A stretch of DNA of 19,916 nt from Spirochaetae bacterium HGW-Spirochaetae-7 (GTDB lineage: Bacteria > Spirochaetota > Spirochaetia > Treponematales > UBA12059). Shown here in pieces: positions 1-7,529 of this stretch. Where the stretch lies: contig PGXR01000088.1 in the NCBI GenBank assembly GCA_002839245.1, positions 1 through 19,916 on the forward strand, written 5' to 3'. The notes beneath the pieces are model-generated. The model had not been told where the DNA came from and did not search any database. It saw only the letters and a program-made list of their open reading frames with translations. Both the position numbers and the translations under genes were made by a program. Every line of letters starts with the position of its first letter. Within the stretch, counting starts at the first letter, position 1.

Positions 1-111
1 GTCGAGGAGGTCATCCCCGAATCGCAGGGTTCGGGCAACTCCGACATCTCGACGCTCGGAGCGCTCGGGGGCTTCGCGCTGATGATGTTCCTGGACGTGG
101 CGCTGGGATAA
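1..111 (+). CDS. ZIP-family metal transporter, C-terminal end (partial)
   Basis: An open frame runs from the first base of the window to TAA at 109-111 and encodes the last 36 residues of a protein. It contains VEEVIPES and then a hydrophobic tail ending FALMMFLDVALG. This matches the end of bacterial ZIP (ZRT/IRT-like) zinc/iron/manganese permeases, where a VVEE(L/I)IPE motif in a transmembrane helix is followed by a glycine-rich stretch and a last helix ending in LDVALG. The family imports divalent metal across the inner membrane. Only the last one to two helices are visible, so metal preference cannot be judged. The stop is followed closely by the promoter of the next gene (122-150), so that gene need not depend on read-through from this one. 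Confidence 0.8.
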   Translation, partial: VEEVIPESQGSGNSDISTLGALGGFALMMFLDVALG

Positions 112-121
112 GCAGCCGAGC

Positions 122-150
122 TTGACAGCCAAGGATGCGCAGTCTAGTAT
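122..150 (+). promoter_or_regulatory. near-consensus sigma-70 promoter for the flavodoxin-like gene
   Basis: TTGACA at 122-127 is a perfect -35 hexamer. A spacer of exactly 17 bases separates it from TAGTAT at 145-150, a 4/6 match to the -10 consensus. Transcription would start near 157-158, only a few bases before the GTG at 161. The TTG at 122 could be misread as a start codon but is better explained as part of the -35 box. Promoter strength and use are inferred from sequence only. Confidence 0.65.
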
Positions 151-160
151 TGTTTCCATC

Positions 161-559
161 GTGAAGAACGAAAAAACAAGGTTGTTGGTCATTTTCGAGG
201 ACGAAAAAGAGAATCTCGAGGCCATAGCGAAAAACATCAAGACGCAGGTCGGTTCCAAGGCGCTGGTCAAGACCCGTCCAGCCTCAGAGGTAGCCATAGC
301 GGAGATTCTCGCCGCCGACGTCTACGCATTCGGCGTGGAGAATCCGTCTTCACACGCGTGGGCGGAGGTCAAGCGGTTGCTCGCGGGGATGAACCTGGCG
401 GGCCGCAAGGCAGGCTTCTTCGCATCGCGCGCAGGCGTCGTCGACAAGCTCAAGGCGGCCTTGCTGCCGGCTGAACTCATCGTCGCGGAAGAGGATCTCG
501 TCGCGGAGCAAGCCGAAGGAACGGGTCCGTGGATCCAGGCGCTCATCGCGGCTCGATAA
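161..559 (+). CDS. flavodoxin-like protein
   Basis: The predicted product is 132 residues. The N-terminus (KTRLLVIFEDEKENLEAIAKNI) has the beta-strand, loop and helix of a flavodoxin-like fold, followed by an acidic central segment (EILAADVYAFGVENPSSHAWAEVKRLL) like the second nucleotide-binding loop of flavodoxins. The usual phosphate-binding loop (T/SxTGxT) is replaced by FEDEKEN, so FMN binding is doubtful. No cysteine cluster or membrane segment is present. The frame is open upstream to a TTG at 122, but that TTG belongs to a strong -35 box. GTG at 161 gives a normal flavodoxin N-terminus and follows the predicted transcription start by about 3 bases, suggesting a leaderless message. The next gene, apt, starts 42 bases downstream. 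The function is unknown; flavodoxin-like is a fold-level call only. Confidence 0.6.
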   Translation: MKNEKTRLLVIFEDEKENLEAIAKNIKTQVGSKALVKTRPASEVAIAEILAADVYAFGVENPSSHAWAEVKRLLAGMNLAGRKAGFFASRAGVVDKLKAALLPAELIVAEEDLVAEQAEGTGPWIQALIAAR

Positions 560-601
560 GGCTCAACCGCTCCTTTCACATCATCGACACACGAGGTGCA
601 T

Positions 602-1135
602 ATGTCCGCAGGGTTCAATCTAGACGACGCCATCAGGAAGGTGCCGGATTTCCCCAAGCCCGGAATTCTTTATTACGACATCACGAGCGTACTGGCCAAT
701 CCCGACGCCTTCCGCTACTGCATCGACTCGATGGTCAGGCTGTATAAATCGGCCAGAATCGACGCCGTAGCGGGTATAGAGTCCAGGGGTTTCATCTTCG
801 CCGCGCCGCTCGCCGACAGGCTCGGCGTCCCCCTCATACTGGTGCGCAAGAAAGGCAAGCTGCCGGGCAAGACCCTGTCGCGGAGCTACAGCCTTGAATA
901 CGGCACCGCCGAGATAGAAATCCACGAAGCGGACATACCCAAAGGCGGCAAGGTCCTCCTGGTCGACGACCTCATAGCGACCGGCGGCACGCTGCGCGCC
1001 GCCGCCGACGTCTTCATCCAGGGCGGGGCCATACCCGTGGGCGTCTTCAGCGTCATCGGCCTGCCTTTCCTGCATTACGAAACGACCCTCGCGGGCCTGG
1101 CGGTCAATACGCTCATCGAGTATTTCGGAGAATAG
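602..1135 (+). CDS. apt: adenine phosphoribosyltransferase
   Basis: The enzyme converts adenine and PRPP to AMP and pyrophosphate in cytosolic purine salvage. The 177-residue product has normal length. The N-terminal segment (IRKVPDFPKPGILYYDIT) is the typical APRT opening. A central IESRGFIFAAPLA and the loop VRKKGKLPG are family signatures. The PRPP-binding motif VDDLIATGGT lies at about residues 121-130. The start chosen is ATG at 602, preceded by CGAGG at 592-596; a GTG two codons upstream overlaps this ribosome site and is less likely. The TAG stop at 1133-1135 forms part of the AGGAG ribosome site of gpmI, which begins 8 bases later, so the two are probably co-transcribed. Several isoleucines are ATA codons despite the high GC. 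Confidence 0.95.
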   Translation: MSAGFNLDDAIRKVPDFPKPGILYYDITSVLANPDAFRYCIDSMVRLYKSARIDAVAGIESRGFIFAAPLADRLGVPLILVRKKGKLPGKTLSRSYSLEYGTAEIEIHEADIPKGGKVLLVDDLIATGGTLRAAADVFIQGGAIPVGVFSVIGLPFLHYETTLAGLAVNTLIEYFGE

Positions 1136-1143
1136 GAGTCCCC

Positions 1144-2805
1144 ATGTCTATTGCACTCGTCAAGAACGGCGGCTGGAACGCAAGGCGCGGGCCGGTCGTG
1201 CTCGTCATCATGGACGGGGTGGGATACGGGAAATATTCCGAAGGCGACGCTGTCGCCGATGCCAATATGAAGAGCTTCAGGGCGATGGAAGGCTCCTGCC
1301 CGGCCACCAGGCTCAAGGCCCATGGCCTGGCGGTAGGATTGCCTTCGGACGACGACATGGGAAACAGCGAGGTCGGCCACAACGCCATCGGCTGCGGCCG
1401 CGTCTACGCCCAGGGCGCCAAGCTCGTCTCGGCGTCGATAGCGAGCGGGGCGATGTTCTCCGGCGACACCTGGAAGCGCCTGACGGCCAAGCTCAAGGCA
1501 GGCGACGGCAAGACGCTCCATTTCATCGGGTTGTTCTCCGACGGCAACGTGCACTCGCACATAGACCACCTCAAGGCGATGATAACCAGGGCCAAGGCCG
1601 ACGGAGTCCGCCGCGTCCGCGTCCACATCCTGCTTGACGGACGCGACGTCGGCGAGCAGAGCGCTCTCGTCTTCCTGGAGCCCTTCGAGGCCTTCCTCGC
1701 CGGTCTTTCCGGCGGCGGTTTCGACTTTCGCATCGCCTCCGGAGGCGGCAGGCAATACATAACGATGGACCGCTACGGCGCCGACTGGTCCATGGTCGAC
1801 CGCGGGTGGAACGCCCACGTGCTCGGCAAGGGCGCCCGCTTCTCGAGCGCAAAGGAAGCCGTCCTGCACTACCGCGCCGAGAACCCGGCCCTGATAGACC
1901 AGGACATGCACGAGTTCGTCATCGAGCAGGATGGCAAGCCCATAGGAACAATCAACGACGGCGACTCGGTGATCTATTTCAACTTCCGGGGAGACCGCGC
2001 CCTGGAGATCACGGCGGCCTTCGAGAACGACGACTTCGACAAGTTCGACCGTGTCCGCAGGCCGAAGGTCGAGTACGCCGGCATGATGGAATACGACGGC
2101 GACATGCACGTGCCGAAAACCTACCTCGTCACGCCGCCGGCGATAGACCGGACCATGGGCGAATACCTCGCCGGCTCGGGCGTACCGATGCTCGCCATAT
2201 CCGAAACCCAGAAGTTCGGCCACGTGACCTATTTCTTCAACGGCAACCGCACGGGCAAGTTCGACGAAAAGCTTGAGGATTACGTCGAGATAAAGAGCGA
2301 CCTCGTACCCTTCGAACAGCGCCCGTGGATGAAGACGGCAGAAATCACCGATACCGTCATCAAGGCGATCGAGAGCGGGAAATACCGCTTCATCAGGCTC
2401 AATTTCCCGAACGGGGACATGGTCGGGCACACGGGCGTCTACCAAGCCGTAGTCTGTGGGCTCGAAGGCATGGACCTGCAGCTTGGCCGCCTGAAAAAAG
2501 CCGTGGCCAAGGCCGGCGGCGTGATGATTCTGACGGCTGACCACGGCAATTCGGACGACATGTACGAACATGACAAAAAATCCGGTGCCGTGACCATCAA
2601 GGCCGACGGCGAACCCCGGGCCAAGACCAGCCACTCGCTCAACCCCGTGCCATGCGTCATTTTCGATCCCGAATCAAAGGGCGAATACAAACCCGGACTC
2701 CGCGAAGGCCTGGGCATCAGTTCATTGGCCGCCACCTGCATCGAGCTCCTCGGCTTCGTTGCGCCCGACGGCTACGACCCATCGGTGCTCGTCCCGGCCG
2801 TGTAA
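1144..2805 (+). CDS. gpmI: 2,3-bisphosphoglycerate-independent phosphoglycerate mutase
   Basis: The product interconverts 3- and 2-phosphoglycerate in glycolysis using two metal ions and a phosphoserine intermediate. It is 553 residues, at the long end for the family. Visible features are the N-terminal metal aspartate in VIMDGVG (Asp24), the phosphorylated serine in GNSEVGHN (Ser75), the substrate-binding LLDGRDVG, the YFNFRGDRALE segment, the metal-binding RLNFPNGDMVGHTG and the C-terminal TADHGNSDDM (Asp466, His467). All catalytic groups expected of an alkaline-phosphatase-superfamily iPGM appear intact. The start ATG is preceded by AGGAG at good distance. It sits between apt and the CYTH gene with gaps of 8 and 15 bases, so it is likely part of one transcript. 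Confidence 0.96.
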   Translation: MSIALVKNGGWNARRGPVVLVIMDGVGYGKYSEGDAVADANMKSFRAMEGSCPATRLKAHGLAVGLPSDDDMGNSEVGHNAIGCGRVYAQGAKLVSASIASGAMFSGDTWKRLTAKLKAGDGKTLHFIGLFSDGNVHSHIDHLKAMITRAKADGVRRVRVHILLDGRDVGEQSALVFLEPFEAFLAGLSGGGFDFRIASGGGRQYITMDRYGADWSMVDRGWNAHVLGKGARFSSAKEAVLHYRAENPALIDQDMHEFVIEQDGKPIGTINDGDSVIYFNFRGDRALEITAAFENDDFDKFDRVRRPKVEYAGMMEYDGDMHVPKTYLVTPPAIDRTMGEYLAGSGVPMLAISETQKFGHVTYFFNGNRTGKFDEKLEDYVEIKSDLVPFEQRPWMKTAEITDTVIKAIESGKYRFIRLNFPNGDMVGHTGVYQAVVCGLEGMDLQLGRLKKAVAKAGGVMILTADHGNSDDMYEHDKKSGAVTIKADGEPRAKTSHSLNPVPCVIFDPESKGEYKPGLREGLGISSLAATCIELLGFVAPDGYDPSVLVPAV

Positions 2806-2820
2806 CAGGACGAATCGGCC

Positions 2821-3384
2821 ATGCTGGAAATAGAACTCAAGGCGAGGGTGCGCGACAAGGCGGCCGTCGAGGCGAAGGTCGGTTCCTTCGCCCGCTTTCT
2901 GCGATCCTTTGACAAATTCGACGAGTACTGGCACGGCCCTCTCTGGCGCGATGACCGCGGCGCCAGGGGCTTCCGCCTCCGCAAGGAAGGCGAGTCATGC
3001 GTCGTCACCTTCAAGCGGAAAAATATCGCCCTTGGCATCGAGCTGAACCACGAGACCGAATTCGAGGTATCGGACGCCGCCGCGTTCGAAGCACTGGTCG
3101 AGAGGATCGGCTGCGAACCCTTCTACAGCAAGCGCAAGACGGGTAAGGCCTGGGACTACAGGGGCTGCACCATCGAAATCCTGGACGTGGTCGGCCTCGG
3201 CAGCTTCATCGAGATTGAACGGCTTCTCGAGCACGATGACCCCTCCAAGACGGACGCCGCGAGAAAAGAACTCTTGTCAGTGCTCTCGATGGCCGGAATT
3301 CCGGAAAGCGATATAGAAACAAGACGCTGGTCAGAAATGCTTTTTGAACTCAAGAATCATGAGGATAACAAGGAACAACCATGA
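2821..3384 (+). CDS. CYTH-domain protein (class IV adenylate cyclase / ThTPase-like)
   Basis: The 187-residue product begins MLEIELKAR, which carries the ExExK signature of CYTH (CyaB-thiamine triphosphatase) enzymes at Glu3, Glu5 and Lys7. Further along are RLRKEG, VVTFKRK, ETEFEV, FYSKRKTGKAWDYRG and a C-terminal IEIER, the alternating charged strands that form the triphosphate tunnel. CYTH proteins hydrolyse or cyclise triphosphorylated substrates (ATP to cAMP, thiamine triphosphate, polyphosphate) with Mg or Mn. Which substrate is used cannot be read from sequence; the short length and N-terminal ExExK fit class IV adenylate cyclase CyaB best. The stop TGA overlaps the ATG of the next gene as ATGA, suggesting translational coupling to the alpha-oxoamine synthase. 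Confidence 0.85.
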   Translation: MLEIELKARVRDKAAVEAKVGSFARFLRSFDKFDEYWHGPLWRDDRGARGFRLRKEGESCVVTFKRKNIALGIELNHETEFEVSDAAAFEALVERIGCEPFYSKRKTGKAWDYRGCTIEILDVVGLGSFIEIERLLEHDDPSKTDAARKELLSVLSMAGIPESDIETRRWSEMLFELKNHEDNKEQP

Positions 3385-4586
3385 GCGATAAACTGATATT
3401 CAAAAAAGACGGCAGGATGGATGAAGTCAGGCAGGCCAAGGCCGAGGGCTGGTACCCGTATTTCCGCCCCATCGAGGCATACCACGGCTCCAGGGTCGTG
3501 ATAGGCGGCCGCGAGATGATCATGGCCGGCTCCAACAATTACCTCGGGCTTTCCCACGACTCGCGCGTCAAGGAAGCCGCCATCGAGGCCATACGCGAGT
3601 ACGGCACGAGCTGCTCCGGTTCCCGATTCATGAACGGGACGCTGGCCCTGCACGAGAAGCTGGAGCGGGAACTCTCCCGTTTCACCGGAAAGCAGGCTGC
3701 GTTGACGTTCTCGACCGGCTACCAGGCCAACCTCGGAGGCATTTCGTCGCTGCTGTCCAAGACCGACCACGTGATATCCGACAAATACAACCACGCTTCC
3801 ATAATGGACGGCATCTTCCTGTCGCGGGGCCTGACCGGCGGCGTGCAGGTACACCGCTACCCCCACGGCGACATGCAGCGCCTTGAAAAAGTGCTGGCGG
3901 CAATCCCGGAGGACGAACCCAAGCTCATAGTCACTGACGGCGTATTCAGTATGGAAGGTGACATAGTCGACCTGCCTTCGCTCAAGAAGATAGCCGACAG
4001 CCACGGCGCCGGCGTCTACCTCGACGAGGCCCACGCCATCGGCACCATCGGGGCCACCGGCAGGGGCACCATGGAGCACTTCGGCTCTACCGACCTCGCC
4101 GACGTCGTCATGTGCACTTTCTCCAAGTCCTTCGGCTCGATAGGCGGCTTCCTGGCCGGCGACGAGGATACGATAGAGTACATCAAGCATACCGCCCGCT
4201 CGCTGATATTCTCCGCCAGCATGCCTCCGGCCAACATCGCGACGGTGCTCAAGACCCTCGAGATAATCGAGGCCGAACCCGAGCGGATCCACAGGCTGCA
4301 GCGGATAGCCGTCAAGATGATCGAGGGTTTCAGGACCATAGGCTTCAACATAGGCTCGGCAGAGACTCCCATAATACCGCTGACGATAGGCGACGACGCC
4401 AAGACCTTCCTCCTGTGGAAGGCCCTCTTCGAGCGCGGCGTCTACGTGAACCCGGTCATATCCCCGGCCGTCCCCGCCAACCGCGCCCTCCTGCGCACGT
4501 CGTTCATGGCCATCCATACCGACGAGGAACTGGACACGATACTCAACGTGGCCGAGGACGAAGGCAGGAAGCTCGGGATTGTATAG
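3381..4586 (+). CDS. alpha-oxoamine synthase, serine palmitoyltransferase-like
   Basis: This is a PLP-dependent fold-type I enzyme of 401 residues that condenses an amino acid with an acyl-CoA or acyl-ACP. Family features in order: SNNYLGLS, GTSCSGSRFMNGT, HE (substrate loop), STGYQANLG, DKYNHASIMDG (PLP-stacking His), DGVFSMEGD, DEAHAIG, and the PLP lysine in TFSKSFGS (Lys249). Close relatives are BioF (8-amino-7-oxononanoate), Kbl (2-amino-3-ketobutyrate) and serine palmitoyltransferase (SPT). The stretch YIKHTARSLIFSAS, the GFNIGSAETPIIP segment and VNPVISPAVP near the C-terminus resemble bacterial SPT as I remember it more than BioF or Kbl. No bio or tdh gene is nearby. It overlaps the CYTH gene by ATGA and converges, with 5 bases between stops, on an acyltransferase and a lipid kinase gene. 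Substrate remains an inference. Confidence 0.88.
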   Translation: MSDKLIFKKDGRMDEVRQAKAEGWYPYFRPIEAYHGSRVVIGGREMIMAGSNNYLGLSHDSRVKEAAIEAIREYGTSCSGSRFMNGTLALHEKLERELSRFTGKQAALTFSTGYQANLGGISSLLSKTDHVISDKYNHASIMDGIFLSRGLTGGVQVHRYPHGDMQRLEKVLAAIPEDEPKLIVTDGVFSMEGDIVDLPSLKKIADSHGAGVYLDEAHAIGTIGATGRGTMEHFGSTDLADVVMCTFSKSFGSIGGFLAGDEDTIEYIKHTARSLIFSASMPPANIATVLKTLEIIEAEPERIHRLQRIAVKMIEGFRTIGFNIGSAETPIIPLTIGDDAKTFLLWKALFERGVYVNPVISPAVPANRALLRTSFMAIHTDEELDTILNVAEDEGRKLGIV

Positions 4587-4591
4587 CGGGC

Positions 4592-5284
4592 CTACGGGCC
4601 AGGCTTGAGGTACTCGATGTATTCCATCGGCGCCGACTCCGGGTGGGGGTAAGCGCCACGGTGGCTCGTCGGCAGCAACGCGGCTATCCTGCACATCACC
4701 TCGTCGGTCATGGCTTCCCTGACGCTCCTCGAGACGCTCCGGGATCCTGACGGCGGGACCAGCCTGAACGGCTTCCCCACCCGCACCTTGAACGGCGTGC
4801 GACGCAACGACTTGAATCTCTCCCAGAAAAGCTCTCCACCTGAATGGGCCAGCGGCAGTATCGGCGCGCCGCTGCGGAGCGCCAGCTGGATGGCGCCGCC
4901 GTGACCCTTCTGGAGCCGGCCGTGGCCGCTCCTCGTGCCTTCCGGCGCCAGCAGGAGGATGCCTCCTCGCTCGAGCACCTCCAGAGAAGAACGCATCGCC
5001 TTCAGGTCGGTCGCGTCGCGGTCTATCGGTATGGCGTTCCAGGAATCGGCGATGGCGCCGAGAAGCGGGTTGTTCCACGTCTCGCGCTTGACCAGGCCCA
5101 CTGCGTCGCGCGGCCAAAGCCAGGCGTAGACAAGCGGAACCTCGAGGAAGTTGACGTGGTTCATCGCAATGATGAGGGGCCCCGAATTCGGGATGTGCTT
5201 CATCTCGTCAGCGTCAATCCTGCAGATGATGGACAGGATGGCCCTGACGACAGGCGTGACCAGCGTGCTCGGAAGCTTCACCAT
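4592..5284 (-). CDS. PlsC-type 1-acylglycerol-3-phosphate acyltransferase family protein
   Basis: The 230-residue product belongs to the membrane-associated glycerophospholipid acyltransferases that transfer a fatty acyl group to a lipid hydroxyl (classically lysophosphatidate to phosphatidate). The catalytic block is NHVNFLE at about residues 42-48, so the usual NHxxxxD has Glu in place of Asp. The phosphate-binding motif EGTRS lies at about 114-118 and the GAPILPLA motif follows. A hydrophobic N-terminus (TPVVRAILSIICRI) may anchor it to the membrane. ATG at 5284 is preceded by GGAG at a short distance. It lies 10 bases after the lipid kinase gene in the same direction. The acyl acceptor is not known; with the SPT-like enzyme alongside, an amine or long-chain-base acceptor cannot be excluded. 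Confidence 0.85.
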   Translation of the reverse strand: MVKLPSTLVTPVVRAILSIICRIDADEMKHIPNSGPLIIAMNHVNFLEVPLVYAWLWPRDAVGLVKRETWNNPLLGAIADSWNAIPIDRDATDLKAMRSSLEVLERGGILLLAPEGTRSGHGRLQKGHGGAIQLALRSGAPILPLAHSGGELFWERFKSLRRTPFKVRVGKPFRLVPPSGSRSVSRSVREAMTDEVMCRIAALLPTSHRGAYPHPESAPMEYIEYLKPGP

Positions 5285-5294
5285 GCGCTCCGGT

Positions 5295-6254
5295 TCAGGC
5301 CCTTGCTGTCCGGCCTGGATCGCATATCATCGACAGCGCGCCGGCCACGCATTCCACCTCGAGGGAATGCCCGTCGATGCACACCGTCTCTCCGTCGGCG
5401 TGCACGATGAGGCCGCCGTCGGGAGCGCTGATTTCAAGTCTCGATGCGCTCATCGTCCGGACCTTGGCGTGACCTGCCTGTGTCCCCTTCGTGTACCTGA
5501 CCATCAGGTCGACCATCTCGCGGCGGTTGAGCTGTTCGGCGATGCACAGGTCGAGACGGCCGTCGTGGTTCTCGGCATCGGGGGCCATGAAGAAGGTGCC
5601 GCCCATCCTCTTGCCGTTCATGATGGATATCTGCGTACATGCCTGCTCCAGGCCCTGGCCATCGTATGTCATGTGCACGTAGGGTGCCTTGGGGAATGCG
5701 GCGAAAGTCCTGAGCGCTCCCAGCACGTAGGCCATGAAGCCGTGCACGTGCTTCATCTTTGCGGCTTCCAGCCCGACGATGGTGTCGAAACCCACGCCCA
5801 TGCCGTTGGCGAAGTATTTGCCGGCCGGATAGTCCCCTCCCCTGACGAGTCCCACGTCGAGCGGACGCTGCACGCCGCGGGCGAGGACCGCCACGGCTTC
5901 ATCGAGCGTGGCCGGCAGGTCCGCCCCGTACGCGAAGTCGTTCCCGCGTCCTACAGGCAGCGAACCGAGTACCGGCACGACGCCGCCTGCGGTCAGCGCT
6001 TCCCGAGAAGCCATCAGGCCGTTGACTACCTCGTTTACCGTGCCGTCGCCGCCGGCCGCCACGACGATGCCATAGCCTTGCGACCCGGCCGCCCTGGCGA
6101 TCTCGGTCGCGTGGCCAACCCTCTCGGTCTTTACCAAGGAAAAGTCCAGCCCGCTGGCGGCCAACATGGCCTCGATATCGTGCTGCCGTTCGCCGGCCTT
6201 GCCCTTGCCCGCCACCGGGTTGAGTATTATCAGTATCCTGTGCGATTCACTCAT
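5295..6254 (-). CDS. diacylglycerol kinase-family lipid kinase (YegS/DgkB/sphingosine kinase superfamily)
   Basis: The predicted product is 319 residues. It opens with HRILIILNPVAGKGKA, has the nucleotide-binding GGDGTVNEVVNGL at about residues 65-77, then GSLPVGRGNDFA and, C-terminally, a DGRLDLCI segment and the HADGE motif that are typical of DAGK-catalytic-domain lipid kinases. These enzymes phosphorylate diacylglycerol, ceramide, sphingoid bases or undecaprenol-like lipids at the membrane. The frame is open well upstream (to 6485), but the upstream translation is out-of-frame sequence from the M20 gene; the ATG at 6254 has GGCGGA before it and begins MSESHR. The M20 stop is 10 bases upstream and the acyltransferase start 10 bases downstream, so the three form an operon. 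The lipid substrate is unresolved. Confidence 0.9.
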   Translation of the reverse strand: MSESHRILIILNPVAGKGKAGERQHDIEAMLAASGLDFSLVKTERVGHATEIARAAGSQGYGIVVAAGGDGTVNEVVNGLMASREALTAGGVVPVLGSLPVGRGNDFAYGADLPATLDEAVAVLARGVQRPLDVGLVRGGDYPAGKYFANGMGVGFDTIVGLEAAKMKHVHGFMAYVLGALRTFAAFPKAPYVHMTYDGQGLEQACTQISIMNGKRMGGTFFMAPDAENHDGRLDLCIAEQLNRREMVDLMVRYTKGTQAGHAKVRTMSASRLEISAPDGGLIVHADGETVCIDGHSLEVECVAGALSMICDPGRTARA

Positions 6255-6264
6255 GGTCCGCCCA

Positions 6265-7473
6265 CTATAAACCGTTATTCCCGGAGGCGCCAGAGCCAAT
6301 CGGGACTTCAGGGTAGGCTCGGGCCAAGGCTTCGGCAGCGGCCATGTTGGCCTGCGCAAAGCAACCGAGCAGGCTGTCGTCGACATCGAACCGTGGGTGG
6401 TGATTGGGATGGACGATGCCCTTTTCTGGCGACTGGGTATTGAAGAACCAGAAACAGCCGGGCACCCTGGCCAGGTAGAAAGCAAAGTCCTCGCCGCCCA
6501 TGCTCGGAATCGTCATCGTCCTGGCATCGACCTGGCCAAGCACGCCAGCGACCGCCTCCATCGCGATGCCGGTGGCCTTCGCGTCGTTCGTCAGCGGAGG
6601 ATAGCCCTCGATCCACGTGAAGCCGTGGCCGAGTCCATGGACGGCGGCGACGCCTGCACAGACGCGTTCTATCCCGGTCCTTGCCAAGGCGCGTTCGAAG
6701 GGCTCGAGCGTCCTCGCGGTACCCTTGAAGCGGGCTTCGCCTGGTATCACGTTGTACGTCGAGCCGGCTGAAAGTTCGCAGACGCTGACGACAAAGGGTT
6801 TGCGCTGGTCAGGCGCCCTGTTCCTGAACGCCTGCAGGGACATGACGAACTCTGCCAGCGCTGGAATCGGGTCCCTTGCCTGGTGCGGAGCCGCGCCGTG
6901 GCCGCCGGAGCCGACGAAAGCGCCTTCGAACATGTCGCTCGACGCCATCATCGGGCCGGGCATGAAGCCCGCCTGCCCGGGCTCCAGCTCCTCGGACAGG
7001 TTGCCGACGTGTCCGCCCACTATCGCCGAGACGCCGTCGAGGCAGCCGGCGGCTATCATCGGCCTAGCGCCGAACCAGCCCTCCTCGCCCGGCTGGAATA
7101 GCAGACGTACCCTGAAGCCCTCCGGCGGGGAAGCTGAGTACGCCTCGGCGCATGCCAGCAGGGCGCCCGTATGCGCGTCATGACCGCAGGCATGCATCAT
7201 GCCGTGATGCGCGCTAGCGAACGGAAGGCCAGTCTCTTCGGTGATTGGCAAGCCGTCCATGTCGGCGCGCATGGCGACGAGAGGACCTTCGCACCCGATA
7301 TCAACGACAAGACCTCCGCCACAGTCGACAGCCTTGAATCCTGTCGCTCCTATCGTCCGCCTGACGTACGCTATGGTATCTGGCAGGTCCAGCCCTGCTT
7401 CGGGAATCGCGTGCAGGGCCCTGCGGTGCAGCATGGCGCGCTCGGCGATGTGCTGGTCATTCATGCCCTTCAT
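6265..7473 (-). CDS. M20D-family amidohydrolase (metallopeptidase)
   Basis: The 402-residue product has the features of the M20D group (AbgB, IAA-amino-acid and N-acyl-amino-acid amidohydrolases). These are LHRRALHAIPEAG at the N-terminus, VAMRADMDGLPITEETG, the metal ligands in MHACGHDAHTG, the catalytic and metal glutamates in FQPGEEG, GGHVGN, the dimerisation-domain region, and the late histidine in VHPNHHPRFD. It probably removes an acyl or aminobenzoyl group from an amino acid in the cytosol; no signal peptide is seen. ATG at 7473 has a perfect AGGAGG four bases upstream. A second in-frame ATG three codons later is possible. It follows FTR1 by 56 bases and precedes the lipid kinase by 10. 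A lipid-amide substrate would fit its neighbours, but nothing in the sequence shows this. Confidence 0.92.
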   Translation of the reverse strand: MKGMNDQHIAERAMLHRRALHAIPEAGLDLPDTIAYVRRTIGATGFKAVDCGGGLVVDIGCEGPLVAMRADMDGLPITEETGLPFASAHHGMMHACGHDAHTGALLACAEAYSASPPEGFRVRLLFQPGEEGWFGARPMIAAGCLDGVSAIVGGHVGNLSEELEPGQAGFMPGPMMASSDMFEGAFVGSGGHGAAPHQARDPIPALAEFVMSLQAFRNRAPDQRKPFVVSVCELSAGSTYNVIPGEARFKGTARTLEPFERALARTGIERVCAGVAAVHGLGHGFTWIEGYPPLTNDAKATGIAMEAVAGVLGQVDARTMTIPSMGGEDFAFYLARVPGCFWFFNTQSPEKGIVHPNHHPRFDVDDSLLGCFAQANMAAAEALARAYPEVPIGSGASGNNGL

Positions 7474-7529
7474 GGTGCCTCCTCGTGGTCGTGGTCGCGT
7501 ACAGGATACTCCGGAGCAACCATGCTCGG

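Noticed and set aside
122..160. N-terminal extension of the flavodoxin-like protein from TTG at 122
   Set aside because: This TTG is part of a near-consensus -35 box, and the expected transcript starts after it.
1075..2634. Long open frame of 519 codons on the minus strand
   Set aside because: It lies wholly opposite gpmI, whose motifs and ribosome site are clear. The translation has no recognisable domain.
4587..4610. Terminator between the convergent SPT-like and acyltransferase genes
   Set aside because: Only a 4-base stem (GCCT/AGGC) and no T tract; too weak to call.
3357..5117. Open frame of 586 codons on the minus strand, and a 430-codon plus-strand frame at 5151-6443
   Set aside because: Both are opposite genes with strong family motifs (SPT-like enzyme; acyltransferase and lipid kinase). 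They result from GC-rich codon composition.
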